Below are positions 7,925 through 16,270 of a stretch of DNA of 64,000 nucleotides, in pieces. Positions within the stretch are counted from its first letter, which is position 1. Every line of letters begins with the position of its first letter. This stretch comes from Candidatus Methanoperedens sp. (GTDB lineage: Archaea; Halobacteriota; Methanosarcinia; Methanosarcinales; Methanoperedenaceae), in contig VEPM01000018.1 of assembly GCA_012026795.1 (NCBI GenBank), positions 1 through 64,000 of the forward strand, written 5' to 3'. A program made the translations under genes and the position numbers. The notes beneath the pieces were generated by a model, which was not told the DNA's origin, did not search any database, and saw nothing but the letters and a program-made list of their open reading frames with translations.

Positions 7925-8164
7925 ATGGTTCAGGCCATAATAAACATTAATGAACATACCAACAGGATATTGAATATTGTAAAAGCCAAATACGACTTGA
8001 ATGATAAGAGTGCTGCCATAGACCTTATGGCAATGCAATATGAAGAAGAAATACTCGATCCAGAGTTAAAACCGGCGTATATAGAAAAGGCGAAGAAAAT
8101 ACATCAGCAAAAGGCTGTCGATGTGGGAACGGTTGAAAATTTGAGGGATCGATTAGACCTTTGA
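7925..8164 (+). CDS. DUF2683 family antitoxin
   Basis: The product (about 79 residues from ATG 7925) matches archaeal DUF2683 proteins, small partners of RelE-type toxins. Typical features are the MVQAIININE start, LNIVKAKYDLNDKSAAIDLM (ribbon-helix-helix-like DNA-binding region) and the acidic YEEEILDPELKPAYIEKAKK. An upstream in-frame ATG at 7874 exists, but the family N-terminus begins at MVQA, so 7925 is preferred. The toxin gene follows 3 bases after the stop. Autoregulation by the antitoxin is expected from the family, not shown. Confidence 0.75.
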   Translation: MVQAIININEHTNRILNIVKAKYDLNDKSAAIDLMAMQYEEEILDPELKPAYIEKAKKIHQQKAVDVGTVENLRDRLDL

Positions 8165-8167
8165 TTC

Positions 8168-8434
8168 ATGTATACTTTGAAGATAAAGCCGGAACTTGAA
8201 AAGACCCTCAAAAAGTTGGCAAAAAAGAACAGAAAACAAGTTGAGATCATTCTAAAAAAGATAGATGAAATATTATTAAATCCTCACCGATATAAGAGTC
8301 TTCGAACGCCTTTGAATGATTGGAAAAGAGTTCATGTAGACAAACATTTTGTGCTAACTTTTTCTGTTGATGAGGATTCAAAAATAGTGACTCTGGAAGA
8401 TTATGATCATCACGACAATATCTATAAACATTAA
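8168..8434 (+). CDS. RelE/ParE-superfamily toxin
   Basis: The 88-residue basic protein begins MYTLKIKPELEKTLKKLAKK and contains the family core LRTPLNDWKRVHVDKHFVLTF. It ends in a strand with acidic and His residues (TLEDYDHHDNIYKH). RelE-type toxins cleave mRNA on the ribosome; the C-terminal DHHDNIY element matches archaeal and YafQ-like members. It is coupled to the upstream DUF2683 antitoxin, and together they form a type II module within a decayed accessory region. Confidence 0.8.
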   Translation: MYTLKIKPELEKTLKKLAKKNRKQVEIILKKIDEILLNPHRYKSLRTPLNDWKRVHVDKHFVLTFSVDEDSKIVTLEDYDHHDNIYKH

Positions 8435-8543
8435 TGTTTTCAAATAATGACGAATGATTCATGGTCTTACAGGCAAGACATAAACGACCCAACCCATATC
8501 CATGCCCTCCTTCGATGTGACAAACAAGCCCTCTCGCATTAAT

Positions 8544-8603
8544 ATCTTCAAGATCAGTGGGGCATGTTATTTCAAGCATTTCTTTGATGATCCATAGTTT
8601 TGA
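8544..8603 (+). pseudogene. Short second copy of the remnant seen at 6604
   Basis: The bases coding IFKISGACYFKHFFDDP, ending at TAG, are nearly identical to the start of the pseudogene at 6604-6655, with only a few substitutions. The frame stops after about 17 codons. This is a fragment of a duplicated gene. The stretch 8435-8543 before it holds no gene I can support. Confidence 0.55.
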
Positions 8604-8643
8604 ATTTGAAAAGCCCAGAATCGTGACTATACTTTTTTGAAGA

Positions 8644-8937
8644 GTGACGCAGCTTATGAACATGATCTCGCAGGTCAGAGAAGATCTGAATCCAGGCCTG
8701 AAAGTGGGCGCTGTTCTTCTGATTATGTATGATGAAAGGACAAACCTTACAAAGGATATCAAAGAAAAGGTACGGGAAGTACTCGGTGATATCGTCCTGA
8801 ATACGACCATTCCTCGAAGAGTAAAGCTGGCAGAAGCACCGAATCATAAGCAGACGATTTTGACTATGCTCTTGATTCAGCAGGGTCAGGGCATACATGG
8901 CTCTCTCAAATGAGTTGATCCATATTCCAATAATCTA
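8644..8937 (+). pseudogene. ParA/Soj ATPase C-terminal fragment, frameshifted
   Basis: The translation TQLMNMISQVREDLNPGLKV, followed by AVLLIMYDERTNL and VLNTTIPRRVKLAEAP, matches the C-terminal third of chromosome-partitioning ParA ATPases. The Walker A and B part is missing. Downstream the frame breaks twice: the expected YALDSAGSG and AYMALSNELI pieces lie in other frames (about 8868-8937). This is a non-functional remnant of a partitioning gene next to the KEOPS/prefoldin genes. Confidence 0.7.
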
Positions 8938-8963
8938 AATAACATCAAAACACTTAGCACATC

Positions 8964-9221
8964 ATGCAAGTTCTCGCAGAGTTTGAATTGAATGCCGGGA
9001 AAGATGCCCGCATAATTTATGAAGCATTACTACCGGAACTTGACCAGGATTACCAGCGTACTACAGCATCGCTTGAGCTTAAGGATGATGTGATTGTTTT
9101 AAAAGTTGAGGCAAATGATACAGTTTCCATGAGGGCTGCCTTGAATGGATGGCTGCGGCTCGTAAAAATCACACAAGAGATGTGTTCTTTAACCTTCGGT
9201 ATCCCGATACACAAGTTATAA
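8964..9221 (+). CDS. pcc1: KEOPS complex subunit Pcc1
   Basis: The 85-residue protein matches archaeal Pcc1, the small dimerising subunit of KEOPS, which makes N6-threonylcarbamoyladenosine at tRNA position 37. Visible family features are the alpha/beta fold pattern YEALLPELDQDYQRTTASLE (near 22-41) and the DTVSMRAALNGWLRLVKITQ helix (near 52-71). It precedes the prefoldin beta gene, a conserved archaeal neighbourhood. The ribosomal L37Ae and RpoP genes often found upstream are absent; a pseudogene patch sits there instead. Confidence 0.85.
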   Translation: MQVLAEFELNAGKDARIIYEALLPELDQDYQRTTASLELKDDVIVLKVEANDTVSMRAALNGWLRLVKITQEMCSLTFGIPIHKL

Positions 9222-9264
9222 ATTGGGGATATACAATACTACATCAGATTTACAGGTGTATTAA

Positions 9265-9621
9265 ATGAGTTCAGAATTACCCCCACAAATTCAAAACCAG
9301 CTTGCGCAGTTGCAGCAGATACAGCAGCAGGCTCAAGCCCTGGCAGCCCAGAAGAACCAGGTCGAGATCAATTTAAAAGAAACAGAACTGGCTTTAGCAG
9401 AACTTGAAAAACTTGATGATAATGCTGTGGTTTACAGGGCAATCGGAGATTTGCTTATTAAGACCGAGCGTGAAAAAACGAAAAATGCCCTCGTTGAGAA
9501 AAAAGATACTCTTGGACTGCGTGCAGAGACTATTACACGACAGGAAGAACGCATCCAGAAAAGATTCCAGCAATTACAGGAGCAGCTTAAACAGGCGATC
9601 GGTAATCCGGCCGCCAAGTAA
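9265..9621 (+). CDS. pfdB: Prefoldin subunit beta
   Basis: The protein is 118 residues with N- and C-terminal coiled coils (QIQNQLAQLQQIQQQAQALA and the RIQKRFQQLQEQLKQAIGN end). They flank the hairpin region ALAELEKLDDNAVVYRAIGD and LLIKTEREKTKNALVEKKDT, typical of archaeal prefoldin beta. The hexamer with the alpha subunit hands unfolded proteins to the thermosome. It sits 43 bases after pcc1, and the DHH gene follows 2 bases after its stop. Confidence 0.95.
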   Translation: MSSELPPQIQNQLAQLQQIQQQAQALAAQKNQVEINLKETELALAELEKLDDNAVVYRAIGDLLIKTEREKTKNALVEKKDTLGLRAETITRQEERIQKRFQQLQEQLKQAIGNPAAK

Positions 9622-9623
9622 TT

Positions 9624-10640
9624 ATGGAGTTAGACGAATCTGAATTCTATAATCAACTGCTGGACTACAACAACATTCTTTATTTATGTCACAGGAACGC
9701 GGATCCTGATGCATTAGGAAGCGCATTTGCGCTAAAAGAAGCAATCGGGGGAACGATTGGAGTTGTTGAGGGATGCGACAGGGTTGCCTCCCAGATCGCC
9801 GGCCAATTGAATATAGAATATGAACTTTCGCCAAAGGGGGATTATGACTTCGTGGTTGTTGTGGATACATCCACACCTGCCCAGCTGAATGGGTTTCCAT
9901 TAAAATCTTATGCTGTTATTGACCATCATTCGACCTCCTCACTTTCTGAGAATTCAGATTTTTATCTTCACCGCAATAAAAGTTCAACAGCCGAGATCGT
10001 TTTTGAAGTCTTAAAAAAAATGGACGCACCCATTATGCGGCGAACTGCTTTTGCACTGCTGTCAGGCATTATCACGGATACAGGCAACTTCAGGCATGCA
10101 TCATCAGATTCATTCAAAGCCGTAGCTGAACTTATGGATATCAGCGGTATAGAGTACAACGAAGTTATTGATCTTTTATCTTCAGTTCCGCAGGATGTCT
10201 CAATGAGAATTGCCTTTTTAAAAGCAGCCCAGCGCTCGGTCATAGAACGGGTGGATGACTGGATAATCGTTTCATCTCATGTGAATTCTTTCGGGGGCGC
10301 AGCAGCATCAAGCCTTGTCTCAATAGGCGCAGATGTTGCATTTGTTGGCGCAAAAAGGGATGATGTTGTCAAAGTGAGCGGCAGGGCAAGAAGGGAAATA
10401 CAGAACGCAGGCATAAACCTTGCAAAATTGATGGAAGATATCAGCGCCAGATTCAATGGTACCGGAGGCGGTCATGAAGGCGCAGCAGGAATGGATGCAT
10501 CGGGGGATGTAGAAACTATCCTTGCTTCCTGTGTTGGATATGCCAGAAATTCAATTACAAAGAAAGAGAGCAGTGGAAGTTTAAAGGGAAGTTTCAGGAC
10601 CAATGAAACAATCGGGGTAAATGGCCGTGCAGGATTGTAA
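9624..10640 (+). CDS. DHH/DHHA1 family phosphoesterase
   Basis: The 338-residue protein has the DHH metal-binding motifs HRNADPDALGSA (near 23), VVDTST (near 79) and IDHHS (near 98), then the DHHA1 domain with GTGGGHEGAAG (near 286). This architecture belongs to RecJ/NrnA-like phosphoesterases acting on oligonucleotides or cyclic dinucleotides. The archaeal member beside prefoldin beta is usually left without a specific function. About 30 polar residues after the GGGH motif form a non-conserved tail. It is translationally close to pfdB. Confidence 0.85.
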   Translation: MELDESEFYNQLLDYNNILYLCHRNADPDALGSAFALKEAIGGTIGVVEGCDRVASQIAGQLNIEYELSPKGDYDFVVVVDTSTPAQLNGFPLKSYAVIDHHSTSSLSENSDFYLHRNKSSTAEIVFEVLKKMDAPIMRRTAFALLSGIITDTGNFRHASSDSFKAVAELMDISGIEYNEVIDLLSSVPQDVSMRIAFLKAAQRSVIERVDDWIIVSSHVNSFGGAAASSLVSIGADVAFVGAKRDDVVKVSGRARREIQNAGINLAKLMEDISARFNGTGGGHEGAAGMDASGDVETILASCVGYARNSITKKESSGSLKGSFRTNETIGVNGRAGL

Positions 10641-10655
10641 GAAAATGACTAATTT

Positions 10656-12155
10656 TTATGCCTTCAATATTTCTGCATTTTCAGGATCAAGCCCGACCCA
10701 TTTAACTTTGTAACCGAGAACATCAAGCATCTGCTGGCTTTTTATTCCGTATTTCTCGAAAATTATGATGGCCTCACTGTGTTTTTTAATGCCATTCAGT
10801 TCGCTCTGAACTGTTTTAACAGTTTGATTATCTACAAGCTGGTCTCCGATGAGCAAATATCCGTTGATCTTCTGCTGTTGCTGTATCACGGTCTTTAAGG
10901 CATTCAGGCCGACATCATATTTTCTTGCTATTTCATTAAGATCAATAATACTCTCCTTCAAAACAATTTCAATGTTTTTAAGCTTTCCAACTTCTTCAGT
11001 AAGCTGTTTCTCCTCATATCTTCTCAAGATTTTCAATATTTCCAGATATGGTATTTTCCTATCATAGAAGATCAGGTTATCAACTTTGAATTCAGAACCT
11101 GAGCAAGCAAGATTATTATTCACCAGGAGTATCAGTTTATCTTTTTCTGTCAACAGGTTTATCTTCTGGATCTTATTCCTGAGATATTCAGGTGTCCAGA
11201 ACCCAATGATTTCAACGAATATCCGGGTACCGTTCCTCTCAAGGGAAAAATCAGGAATAAAGGCATACTGGCCTGCTTTAATCAATTCCGGTTCTCTCTT
11301 ACATGACCATTCATTGAAGTTCAGTAATGAGAACTCCTTTTCAATAGCACTATCAAAAGTCTCGATATCAGATGCTTCAATATTGAAAATCTGTCTGGTA
11401 TTATCCAGGGTAAAATCATAAACCTTTTTTCCCTGCATTGTTTTTTTCAGGATACTTGCCTTTAAACTCCATTTGCTGCATTTCATGATAACTGGCAGCA
11501 ACTTTGCCAGAGCTGTGCCATACCTTTCAGTCATTTTGAAAATGCTAACAGGACCATCGATGATTATTTTTCCATCCTGAATGAGATACATTAATCCAAG
11601 TTTCTTAATCTTCCAGAAGACATCCTGGTAATTCCCTTCTATCTGGATTTCCATACTCCATGCTTTAAAAAGAAGTGTTTGCGTCAGGGATAGATTATAT
11701 TGTCTGAGCAGGTTTTCAGGCGTTATTGTCTTGAATTCCTTTATTACGAGATTCTCTTCCATATCTGCCCACAGGGCCTTTTCAAGACCATTTGTTTCAA
11801 TAGACAGCTTCCTGGCGACCCTTTCAATAATCTCTTTTCGTTCCTTAATATCAGTAACTGCGCCATTGCATTCCTCAAAAACAATTCGTCTTGCAGTGAT
11901 CGGTTCTATGGGCGAATCCATCCCAATGATGCATCTTCTCTCAAGGATTTGAGTTAGTCCACGGATTAAGCGGTAATCTATCTCCTCAAAACCTTCGATT
12001 TCCCCAATAAGTTCCCCGTATGTTTTTCCGATATGTTCCTGGAACAGGTTAATAACCGATCTTGATATCTCCAGGTTCTTCTGGTCAAGCGTGGCGTAAA
12101 CAGGCTCTATTTTTCCTTTGTGGATTTTTGTAACAAGAAGGTCATTGGTGAGCAT
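10656..12155 (-). CDS. bax1: Bax1 nuclease, XPB partner (DUF790)
   Basis: The protein (499 residues) matches DUF790/Bax1, a structure-specific endonuclease that binds archaeal XPB helicase in nucleotide excision repair. The nuclease core shows the PD-(D/E)xK pattern: Asp302 in IPDFSLERNG, Glu315 in FVEIIGFWTPEYL and Lys328 in RNKIQ. The N-terminal region (MLTNDLLVTKIHKGKIEPVY) is typical. It lies 5 bases downstream of the XPB gene in the same direction, the classical operon arrangement. Confidence 0.9.
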   Translation of the reverse strand: MLTNDLLVTKIHKGKIEPVYATLDQKNLEISRSVINLFQEHIGKTYGELIGEIEGFEEIDYRLIRGLTQILERRCIIGMDSPIEPITARRIVFEECNGAVTDIKERKEIIERVARKLSIETNGLEKALWADMEENLVIKEFKTITPENLLRQYNLSLTQTLLFKAWSMEIQIEGNYQDVFWKIKKLGLMYLIQDGKIIIDGPVSIFKMTERYGTALAKLLPVIMKCSKWSLKASILKKTMQGKKVYDFTLDNTRQIFNIEASDIETFDSAIEKEFSLLNFNEWSCKREPELIKAGQYAFIPDFSLERNGTRIFVEIIGFWTPEYLRNKIQKINLLTEKDKLILLVNNNLACSGSEFKVDNLIFYDRKIPYLEILKILRRYEEKQLTEEVGKLKNIEIVLKESIIDLNEIARKYDVGLNALKTVIQQQQKINGYLLIGDQLVDNQTVKTVQSELNGIKKHSEAIIIFEKYGIKSQQMLDVLGYKVKWVGLDPENAEILKA

Positions 12156-12160
12156 TTTTC

Positions 12161-13498
12161 TTACCTTATAGCTTTATTTCTCCGTTTTGCCGTGTTAATT
12201 TCACTTGTTTCACCGGATACAATTTCATAAAGGATAGCTTCCTTCCCCTCTTTTCTTCTGAGTATCCTTCCCAGCCGCTGTATGAAAGCCCTTTCACTGC
12301 CTGTTCCACTCAAGACAACGCCAACATCAGCTTCGGGAACATCTATTCCCTCGTCAAGAACTCTCGATGTAACAACCGCTCTATATATTCCTGATCTGAA
12401 CCTGTCCAGAATGTAGCTCCTTTCCCTGGTTGTGGTCCTGTACGTAATGGCTGGTATCAGGAATTCCTTTGATATAATGTGAACCAGTTTATTATGTTCT
12501 GTGAAAACGAATAATCTATTTTCTTTATGCTTTTTCAGGATTTCTGAGAATTTTTCTATCTTCGAGACACTATTCAAAGAGATATCCTTTGCCTTATTCC
12601 TTGCAAGAAGCGCCTTCCTTGCGTCAGGATCTCTTCCGGTTCTTATTACAATCTTCTGAAAATCCAATGGAGTCCTGAGTATGATATTATTGTTTCTCAG
12701 GTAGTCCGCGAAAATTCCATGATTTATATCATACTCTTTTTGTTCTTCTGCGGTTAGTTCAACAACAATCTTTTGAATCCTGAAAGGTGATAAGTACTCC
12801 CCTTCAAGCTCTCTTACTTTTGTCTCAAATACCTTCCCGCTTATTAGCCTGTTAAGCTCCATATGAAGTCCGTCTTCTCTCTCATAAGTAGCAGTCAAAC
12901 CCATCCTGAACGGTGAAGCAAACATTTCAGCAATTTGTTTAAAGCTGTCGGCTGGAAGGTGATGGACTTCATCAAAGATTATAAGACCAAACTTATTGCC
13001 AAGTTTTTCGGCATATATGTAAGCAGAGTCATAGGTAGAAACAGTTAAGGCTTTGATATCATGCTCCCCGCCACCGAGCATCCCTACTTCGATTTTAAAC
13101 TCCTCCTTCAGCCTGGTGCGCCACTGGTCAAGGAGGTCAAGGGTCGGAACGATCACTATTGTTGGAGTGTTCAGTAAGAATATAGCCTTCATACCAATAA
13201 CTGTTTTACCGCTTCCTGTCGGTAATACAAGCACCCCCCGCTGGCCATTCAGAATCCATGCATCAAGGGCCTGTTTCTGGTAATCCCTCAATATAATGTT
13301 GCTATGAAAATCAGGACATGGCAAGAGATTAAGGACATTATCCGTATATTCGATCCCTGAATTTTTCAGGTAATCAATAATATCTTTATAGTGCAAAGCC
13401 ATTGCTTTGAATGTCCCGGAACGCTCATCCCATGTTGAATGCGGGATTCGCATATCCCCGCTAATTGTGATTGTTCCCCGATTAAAGGTAAGTTGCAT
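12161..13498 (-). CDS. xpb: XPB-type DNA helicase
   Basis: This 445-residue superfamily 2 helicase has motif I LPTGSGKT (92-99), motif II DEVHH (176-180), motif III LTATYERED (including the XPB-specific RED residues 207-209) and motif VI QRLGRILRR near 410. An N-terminal damage-recognition-like region precedes motif I. The eukaryotic C-terminal extension is absent, as in archaea. Together with Bax1, encoded downstream, it is expected to unwind and incise damaged DNA. Start is ATG with no strong Shine-Dalgarno sequence. Confidence 0.93.
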   Translation of the reverse strand: MQLTFNRGTITISGDMRIPHSTWDERSGTFKAMALHYKDIIDYLKNSGIEYTDNVLNLLPCPDFHSNIILRDYQKQALDAWILNGQRGVLVLPTGSGKTVIGMKAIFLLNTPTIVIVPTLDLLDQWRTRLKEEFKIEVGMLGGGEHDIKALTVSTYDSAYIYAEKLGNKFGLIIFDEVHHLPADSFKQIAEMFASPFRMGLTATYEREDGLHMELNRLISGKVFETKVRELEGEYLSPFRIQKIVVELTAEEQKEYDINHGIFADYLRNNNIILRTPLDFQKIVIRTGRDPDARKALLARNKAKDISLNSVSKIEKFSEILKKHKENRLFVFTEHNKLVHIISKEFLIPAITYRTTTRERSYILDRFRSGIYRAVVTSRVLDEGIDVPEADVGVVLSGTGSERAFIQRLGRILRRKEGKEAILYEIVSGETSEINTAKRRNKAIR

Positions 13499-13570
13499 GA
13501 TTTAATAGAAATCGTAATTATATGTTAATAAACATTGGTGAGGAATGTAAAACTAATTGAAATGTCCATC

Positions 13571-13660
13571 TTAGAGCATGTCTGAAAATTTATTCTGGAC
13601 AGGATTTACAGGATGGACAGGATTAATTTCCATCCTGTAAATCCTGTAATCCTGTCCAAA
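13571..13660. repeat. MITE-like element, second copy lacking its right terminal repeat
   Basis: TTAGAGCATGTCTGAAAATT and the following hairpin (GGACAGGAT units, the stem CAGGATTTACAGGATGGA and its complement) match 634-720 almost base for base. After CCTGTCC the similarity ends, and no TTCAGACAAGCTCT follows. Region 13499-13570 before it holds no gene. This places decayed mobile DNA in the gap between XPB and the next genes. Confidence 0.75.
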
Positions 13661-13717
13661 AATACATCTGGATACTCACTCATAACCACCGAATTAAAAC
13701 TGATTAAAATCAGGGAC

Positions 13718-13772
13718 GAGTTAAACCCTTATACCTCTCCCCCTTCCCCGCACCCTAACCCCCTCACCTGGA
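13718..13772 (+). repeat. GC-rich dispersed repeat, copy 2
   Basis: GAGTTAAACCCTTATACCTC is followed by TCCCCCTTCCCCGCACCCT and AACCCCCTCACCTGG, the same sequence as 7745-7800 with small changes. Further unusual C/G-rich DNA (about 13800-13855, with several CGCG words) follows. It lies about 60 bases after a MITE copy, suggesting a spot where repeats accumulate. Confidence 0.6.
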
Positions 13773-13883
13773 ATTTCGGCAACTCTCCACGATTCTGCTA
13801 CCGGGAACCTGCATCCCGATCTCGGCCCGCGCCCAGATGCGCGACGCGCAAACCCCCTTATGTTCGTATTTTCAAGCATATCT

Positions 13884-14015
13884 TTAGTCTTGCTTTACAG
13901 GCTGCCGAAATATCGTACCGCAGGACTGGCAGTAATAGCCACCCAGGCGGGTTCGTTTTTTGATACCTGTACTCCAGCAATTAGGACAACGATAGGCCCA
14001 TGAAGGATATGGCAT
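13884..14015 (-). CDS. Small zinc-ribbon protein or transposase N-terminal remnant
   Basis: A 43-codon frame starts at ATG 14015 and ends in TAA. It has two paired-Cys knuckles: YRCPNCWS (near 9-16) and YYCQSCGTIF (near 27-36), a complete four-Cys zinc ribbon. Small zinc ribbons of this type occur at the N-terminus of some transposases and as free archaeal proteins. The repeat-rich position favours a relic, but the frame itself is clean. No strong ribosome-binding site is visible. Confidence 0.45.
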   Translation of the reverse strand: MPYPSWAYRCPNCWSTGIKKRTRLGGYYCQSCGTIFRQPVKQD

Positions 14016-14081
14016 AATCACTATTCACTAACTAATTCAATTAAAAAAGGCTGGAAAGTTTTGGCGAAGACAGGATATATA

Positions 14082-14492
14082 TTATATTTTATCAAGAAAT
14101 GCCTCCACTTCTAAAACAAGCTCATCACCTTTTCGCTCAAATTCTCTTCTGCTTTCATCGTTATTAAGTTTTAAAGTTTTTGATAGTTTTATAATTTTAT
14201 TTCCAATATTATGAGTTTTATCTACAATATCATGAGGTAACAGGTTAATCTCTAAATCTTTTATTTCATCTCCTTTTTTATTTAGTTCTCTTATTTCGCT
14301 GCCAATGATTCGATTCTTATTCTTCCAAAAAGATACGAATTCTTTTAAATGATTTTTCAAAATTATTTTTTCACGTCTCTCCAATTTCTTTTTTTCCAGG
14401 ATACCAGGTCCAAATAAAAAAGTCAATGTTGCTACAAGTAATATAAGTGTGGTAATATAAATTTGTATGTCATTAACTGTCACAATATTCAT
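14082..14492 (-). CDS. Hypothetical membrane-anchored coiled-coil protein
   Basis: I do not recognise this 136-residue protein. It has one N-terminal transmembrane helix (IYITTLILLVATLTFLFGPG, about 11-30). A strongly charged, helix-forming, probably coiled-coil region (KKKLERREKIILKNHLKEF onward) fills the rest. No catalytic motif is seen. The coding sequence is more AT-rich than its neighbours, and the gene stands alone between repeats and leuA. It could be a small defence-associated or accessory membrane protein, but nothing in the sequence shows this. Confidence 0.55.
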   Translation of the reverse strand: MNIVTVNDIQIYITTLILLVATLTFLFGPGILEKKKLERREKIILKNHLKEFVSFWKNKNRIIGSEIRELNKKGDEIKDLEINLLPHDIVDKTHNIGNKIIKLSKTLKLNNDESRREFERKGDELVLEVEAFLDKI

Positions 14493-14739
14493 GGAATGTT
14501 TCTTCTCTTCATGTTTCTATTTCTATATCTCGAATAACTCTATGAGCATATAGATGATGGCAAAGCGGGGTGAAAGTAATACTAAAGTATGAATTCCAAT
14601 AGAAATTGCGCAGGAAAAAAGGAACAATAAAAAGGACATCAAAAAAAGAGTGTAACGGCATATATCCACAGGGATAAAATCCCACTACACGGGGTTGATA
14701 CTGCTTAAAGAGAACTGAAAGTGCAGCGTTTCAAAGCCA

Positions 14740-16245
14740 TCATCTCTTTCTCATCAACTGGTTGATTGCAGCCACGAGCGCTTCAACAGATGCCATTACA
14801 ATATCCTCATTCGTCGAGCGTGCTGAAACGATCCTGCCCTTTTCATCCTCGACCCCGATGAGAACCTCTGCAAGTGCGTCAGATCCGCCTGAAATGGCTT
14901 CTATCCTGAAATCGCGCAATTTGAATTTATACTCACCAAGGATGCTTGTTACTGTGTTTAGTGCAGCATCCACAGGCCCGACACCGATATGGGCGCCGAG
15001 ACGCTCCTGTCCGTTCACAATAGCCTTTACAGTCGCTGTCGGGGTTATAATGTTCCCTGTCATGACCGATACTTCTTTCAGGACGATAGCCTGCTCAGAC
15101 TTTGATATATTACCCATTATGGATTCTGCAATAGAATAGAGATCAGCATCCGTAACACGTTTGCCCTTATCGCCAATATCCTTGATGCGTTTCATTATTT
15201 CATTCAATTGCTCATCATGGGGATGCAGTCCGGCAAATTCAAGCGATTGTTTTACGGCATGCTTTCCTGCATGCTTCCCGAGCACGATGCGCCTTTTATG
15301 TCCCACCATTTCCGGGGTCATGACGCCAGGCTCAAAAGAATCTGACCGTACGAGAACTCCATGAGTATGTATGCCTGATTCATGGGCAAAAGCATTATCC
15401 CCCACAATAGGCATGGTCGGAGGCATCCTCACTTCGGTCAGTCTTTCCACAAGATGGGATGTCTCAACAATATATTTTGTTTTGATATTGGTCTTTGCTC
15501 CATATAATGCATGCAGTCCCATCACAGTCTCGGCAAGGTCTGCATTTCCTGCCCGCTCGCCAAGGCCATTGATCGTGACCTGTACCTGGCTTGCTCCTGC
15601 TTCCACAGCCGAGAGGCTGTTTGCTACTGCAAGCCCGAAATCATTATGGCAGTGCACATCGATGGGAATTTTGACGTTCTTTGCTATTTCACCTATCAGT
15701 CTATATATGGCTGAAGGAACTATCACGCCCACTGTATCTGGAACATTTATTATATCGCAGTGTGCAGATTCCACGCCTTTATAAATATTGATTAAATAAT
15801 CAGCATCCGTGCGGGTTGCATCCATGGCAGAGAACATGCATTTTGCCCCGTGGTCTTTTATATATTCCACTGCATCAATTGCCATGCTGTAGACTTCATC
15901 CCTGCTTTTCTTGATAGTTGATATCCTCTGGACATCAGAAGTTGAAACAAACGTATGTACCATATCTACGCCGCAATCAAGACAGGTATCGATATCGGAT
16001 TTTATGACCCTGGCCAGTCCGCATACCTTGAGGTTTAATCCTGCATCCACAATTTTCCTGACTGAAGCTTTTTCTCCCTCGGATGACATCGGGAAACCAG
16101 CTTCAATAATATCCACACCGAGTTTATCAAGCTGCTGGGCTATGAGAAGTTTTTCATCAAATGTAAGCGATACTCCCGGTGTCTGTTCCCCGTCACGCAG
16201 CGTGGTATCAAAAATGCTTATTTTCTTGTTCCTTAGCGATTCAAT
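14740..16245 (-). CDS. leuA: 2-isopropylmalate / citramalate synthase family (LeuA)
   Basis: The enzyme condenses acetyl-CoA with a 2-oxoacid in leucine or isoleucine synthesis. The catalytic motif FDTTLRDGEQTPG is encoded near 16175-16213. HCHNDFGLAVANSLSAVEAG and the GVGPVDAALN regulatory-domain region follow. The C-terminal LeuA dimer domain is complete, giving about 501 residues. No ATG, GTG or TTG lies in frame between the stop at 16270-16272 and the catalytic motif. ATT 16245 or ATA 16221 are candidate starts. The GTG at 16116 would remove the active site, so it is rejected. LeuA versus CimA cannot be decided by eye. Confidence 0.85.
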   Translation of the reverse strand: MESLRNKKISIFDTTLRDGEQTPGVSLTFDEKLLIAQQLDKLGVDIIEAGFPMSSEGEKASVRKIVDAGLNLKVCGLARVIKSDIDTCLDCGVDMVHTFVSTSDVQRISTIKKSRDEVYSMAIDAVEYIKDHGAKCMFSAMDATRTDADYLINIYKGVESAHCDIINVPDTVGVIVPSAIYRLIGEIAKNVKIPIDVHCHNDFGLAVANSLSAVEAGASQVQVTINGLGERAGNADLAETVMGLHALYGAKTNIKTKYIVETSHLVERLTEVRMPPTMPIVGDNAFAHESGIHTHGVLVRSDSFEPGVMTPEMVGHKRRIVLGKHAGKHAVKQSLEFAGLHPHDEQLNEIMKRIKDIGDKGKRVTDADLYSIAESIMGNISKSEQAIVLKEVSVMTGNIITPTATVKAIVNGQERLGAHIGVGPVDAALNTVTSILGEYKFKLRDFRIEAISGGSDALAEVLIGVEDEKGRIVSARSTNEDIVMASVEALVAAINQLMRKR

Positions 16246-16270
16246 GGTGTAAAAGACGATCCCTCGCGTT

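Noticed and set aside
8247-8810. Long minus-strand ORF (187 aa) over the RelE toxin end and pseudogenes
   Set aside because: It overlaps a clear RelE gene and ParA and duplicated remnants read on the plus strand; its translation is low-complexity and has no family signal.
8644-8937. Functional ParA partition gene and replication origin
   Set aside because: The Walker motifs are missing and the 3' end has two frameshifts; no iteron-like repeats or parB are nearby.
13613-13963. Plus-strand ORF through the repeats and GC-rich DNA
   Set aside because: It runs through two repeat copies and opposite the zinc-ribbon frame; no protein-like motif is seen.
13860-14030. tRNA-like or structured RNA in the GC-rich gap before the hypothetical gene
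   Set aside because: No T-loop (GGTTCRA) or acceptor-stem pairing was found; the sequence is better explained by a zinc-ribbon frame.
16116-16118. GTG start for the LeuA-family gene
   Set aside because: It would delete the DTTLRDGEQ catalytic motif, which is encoded in the same open frame upstream.
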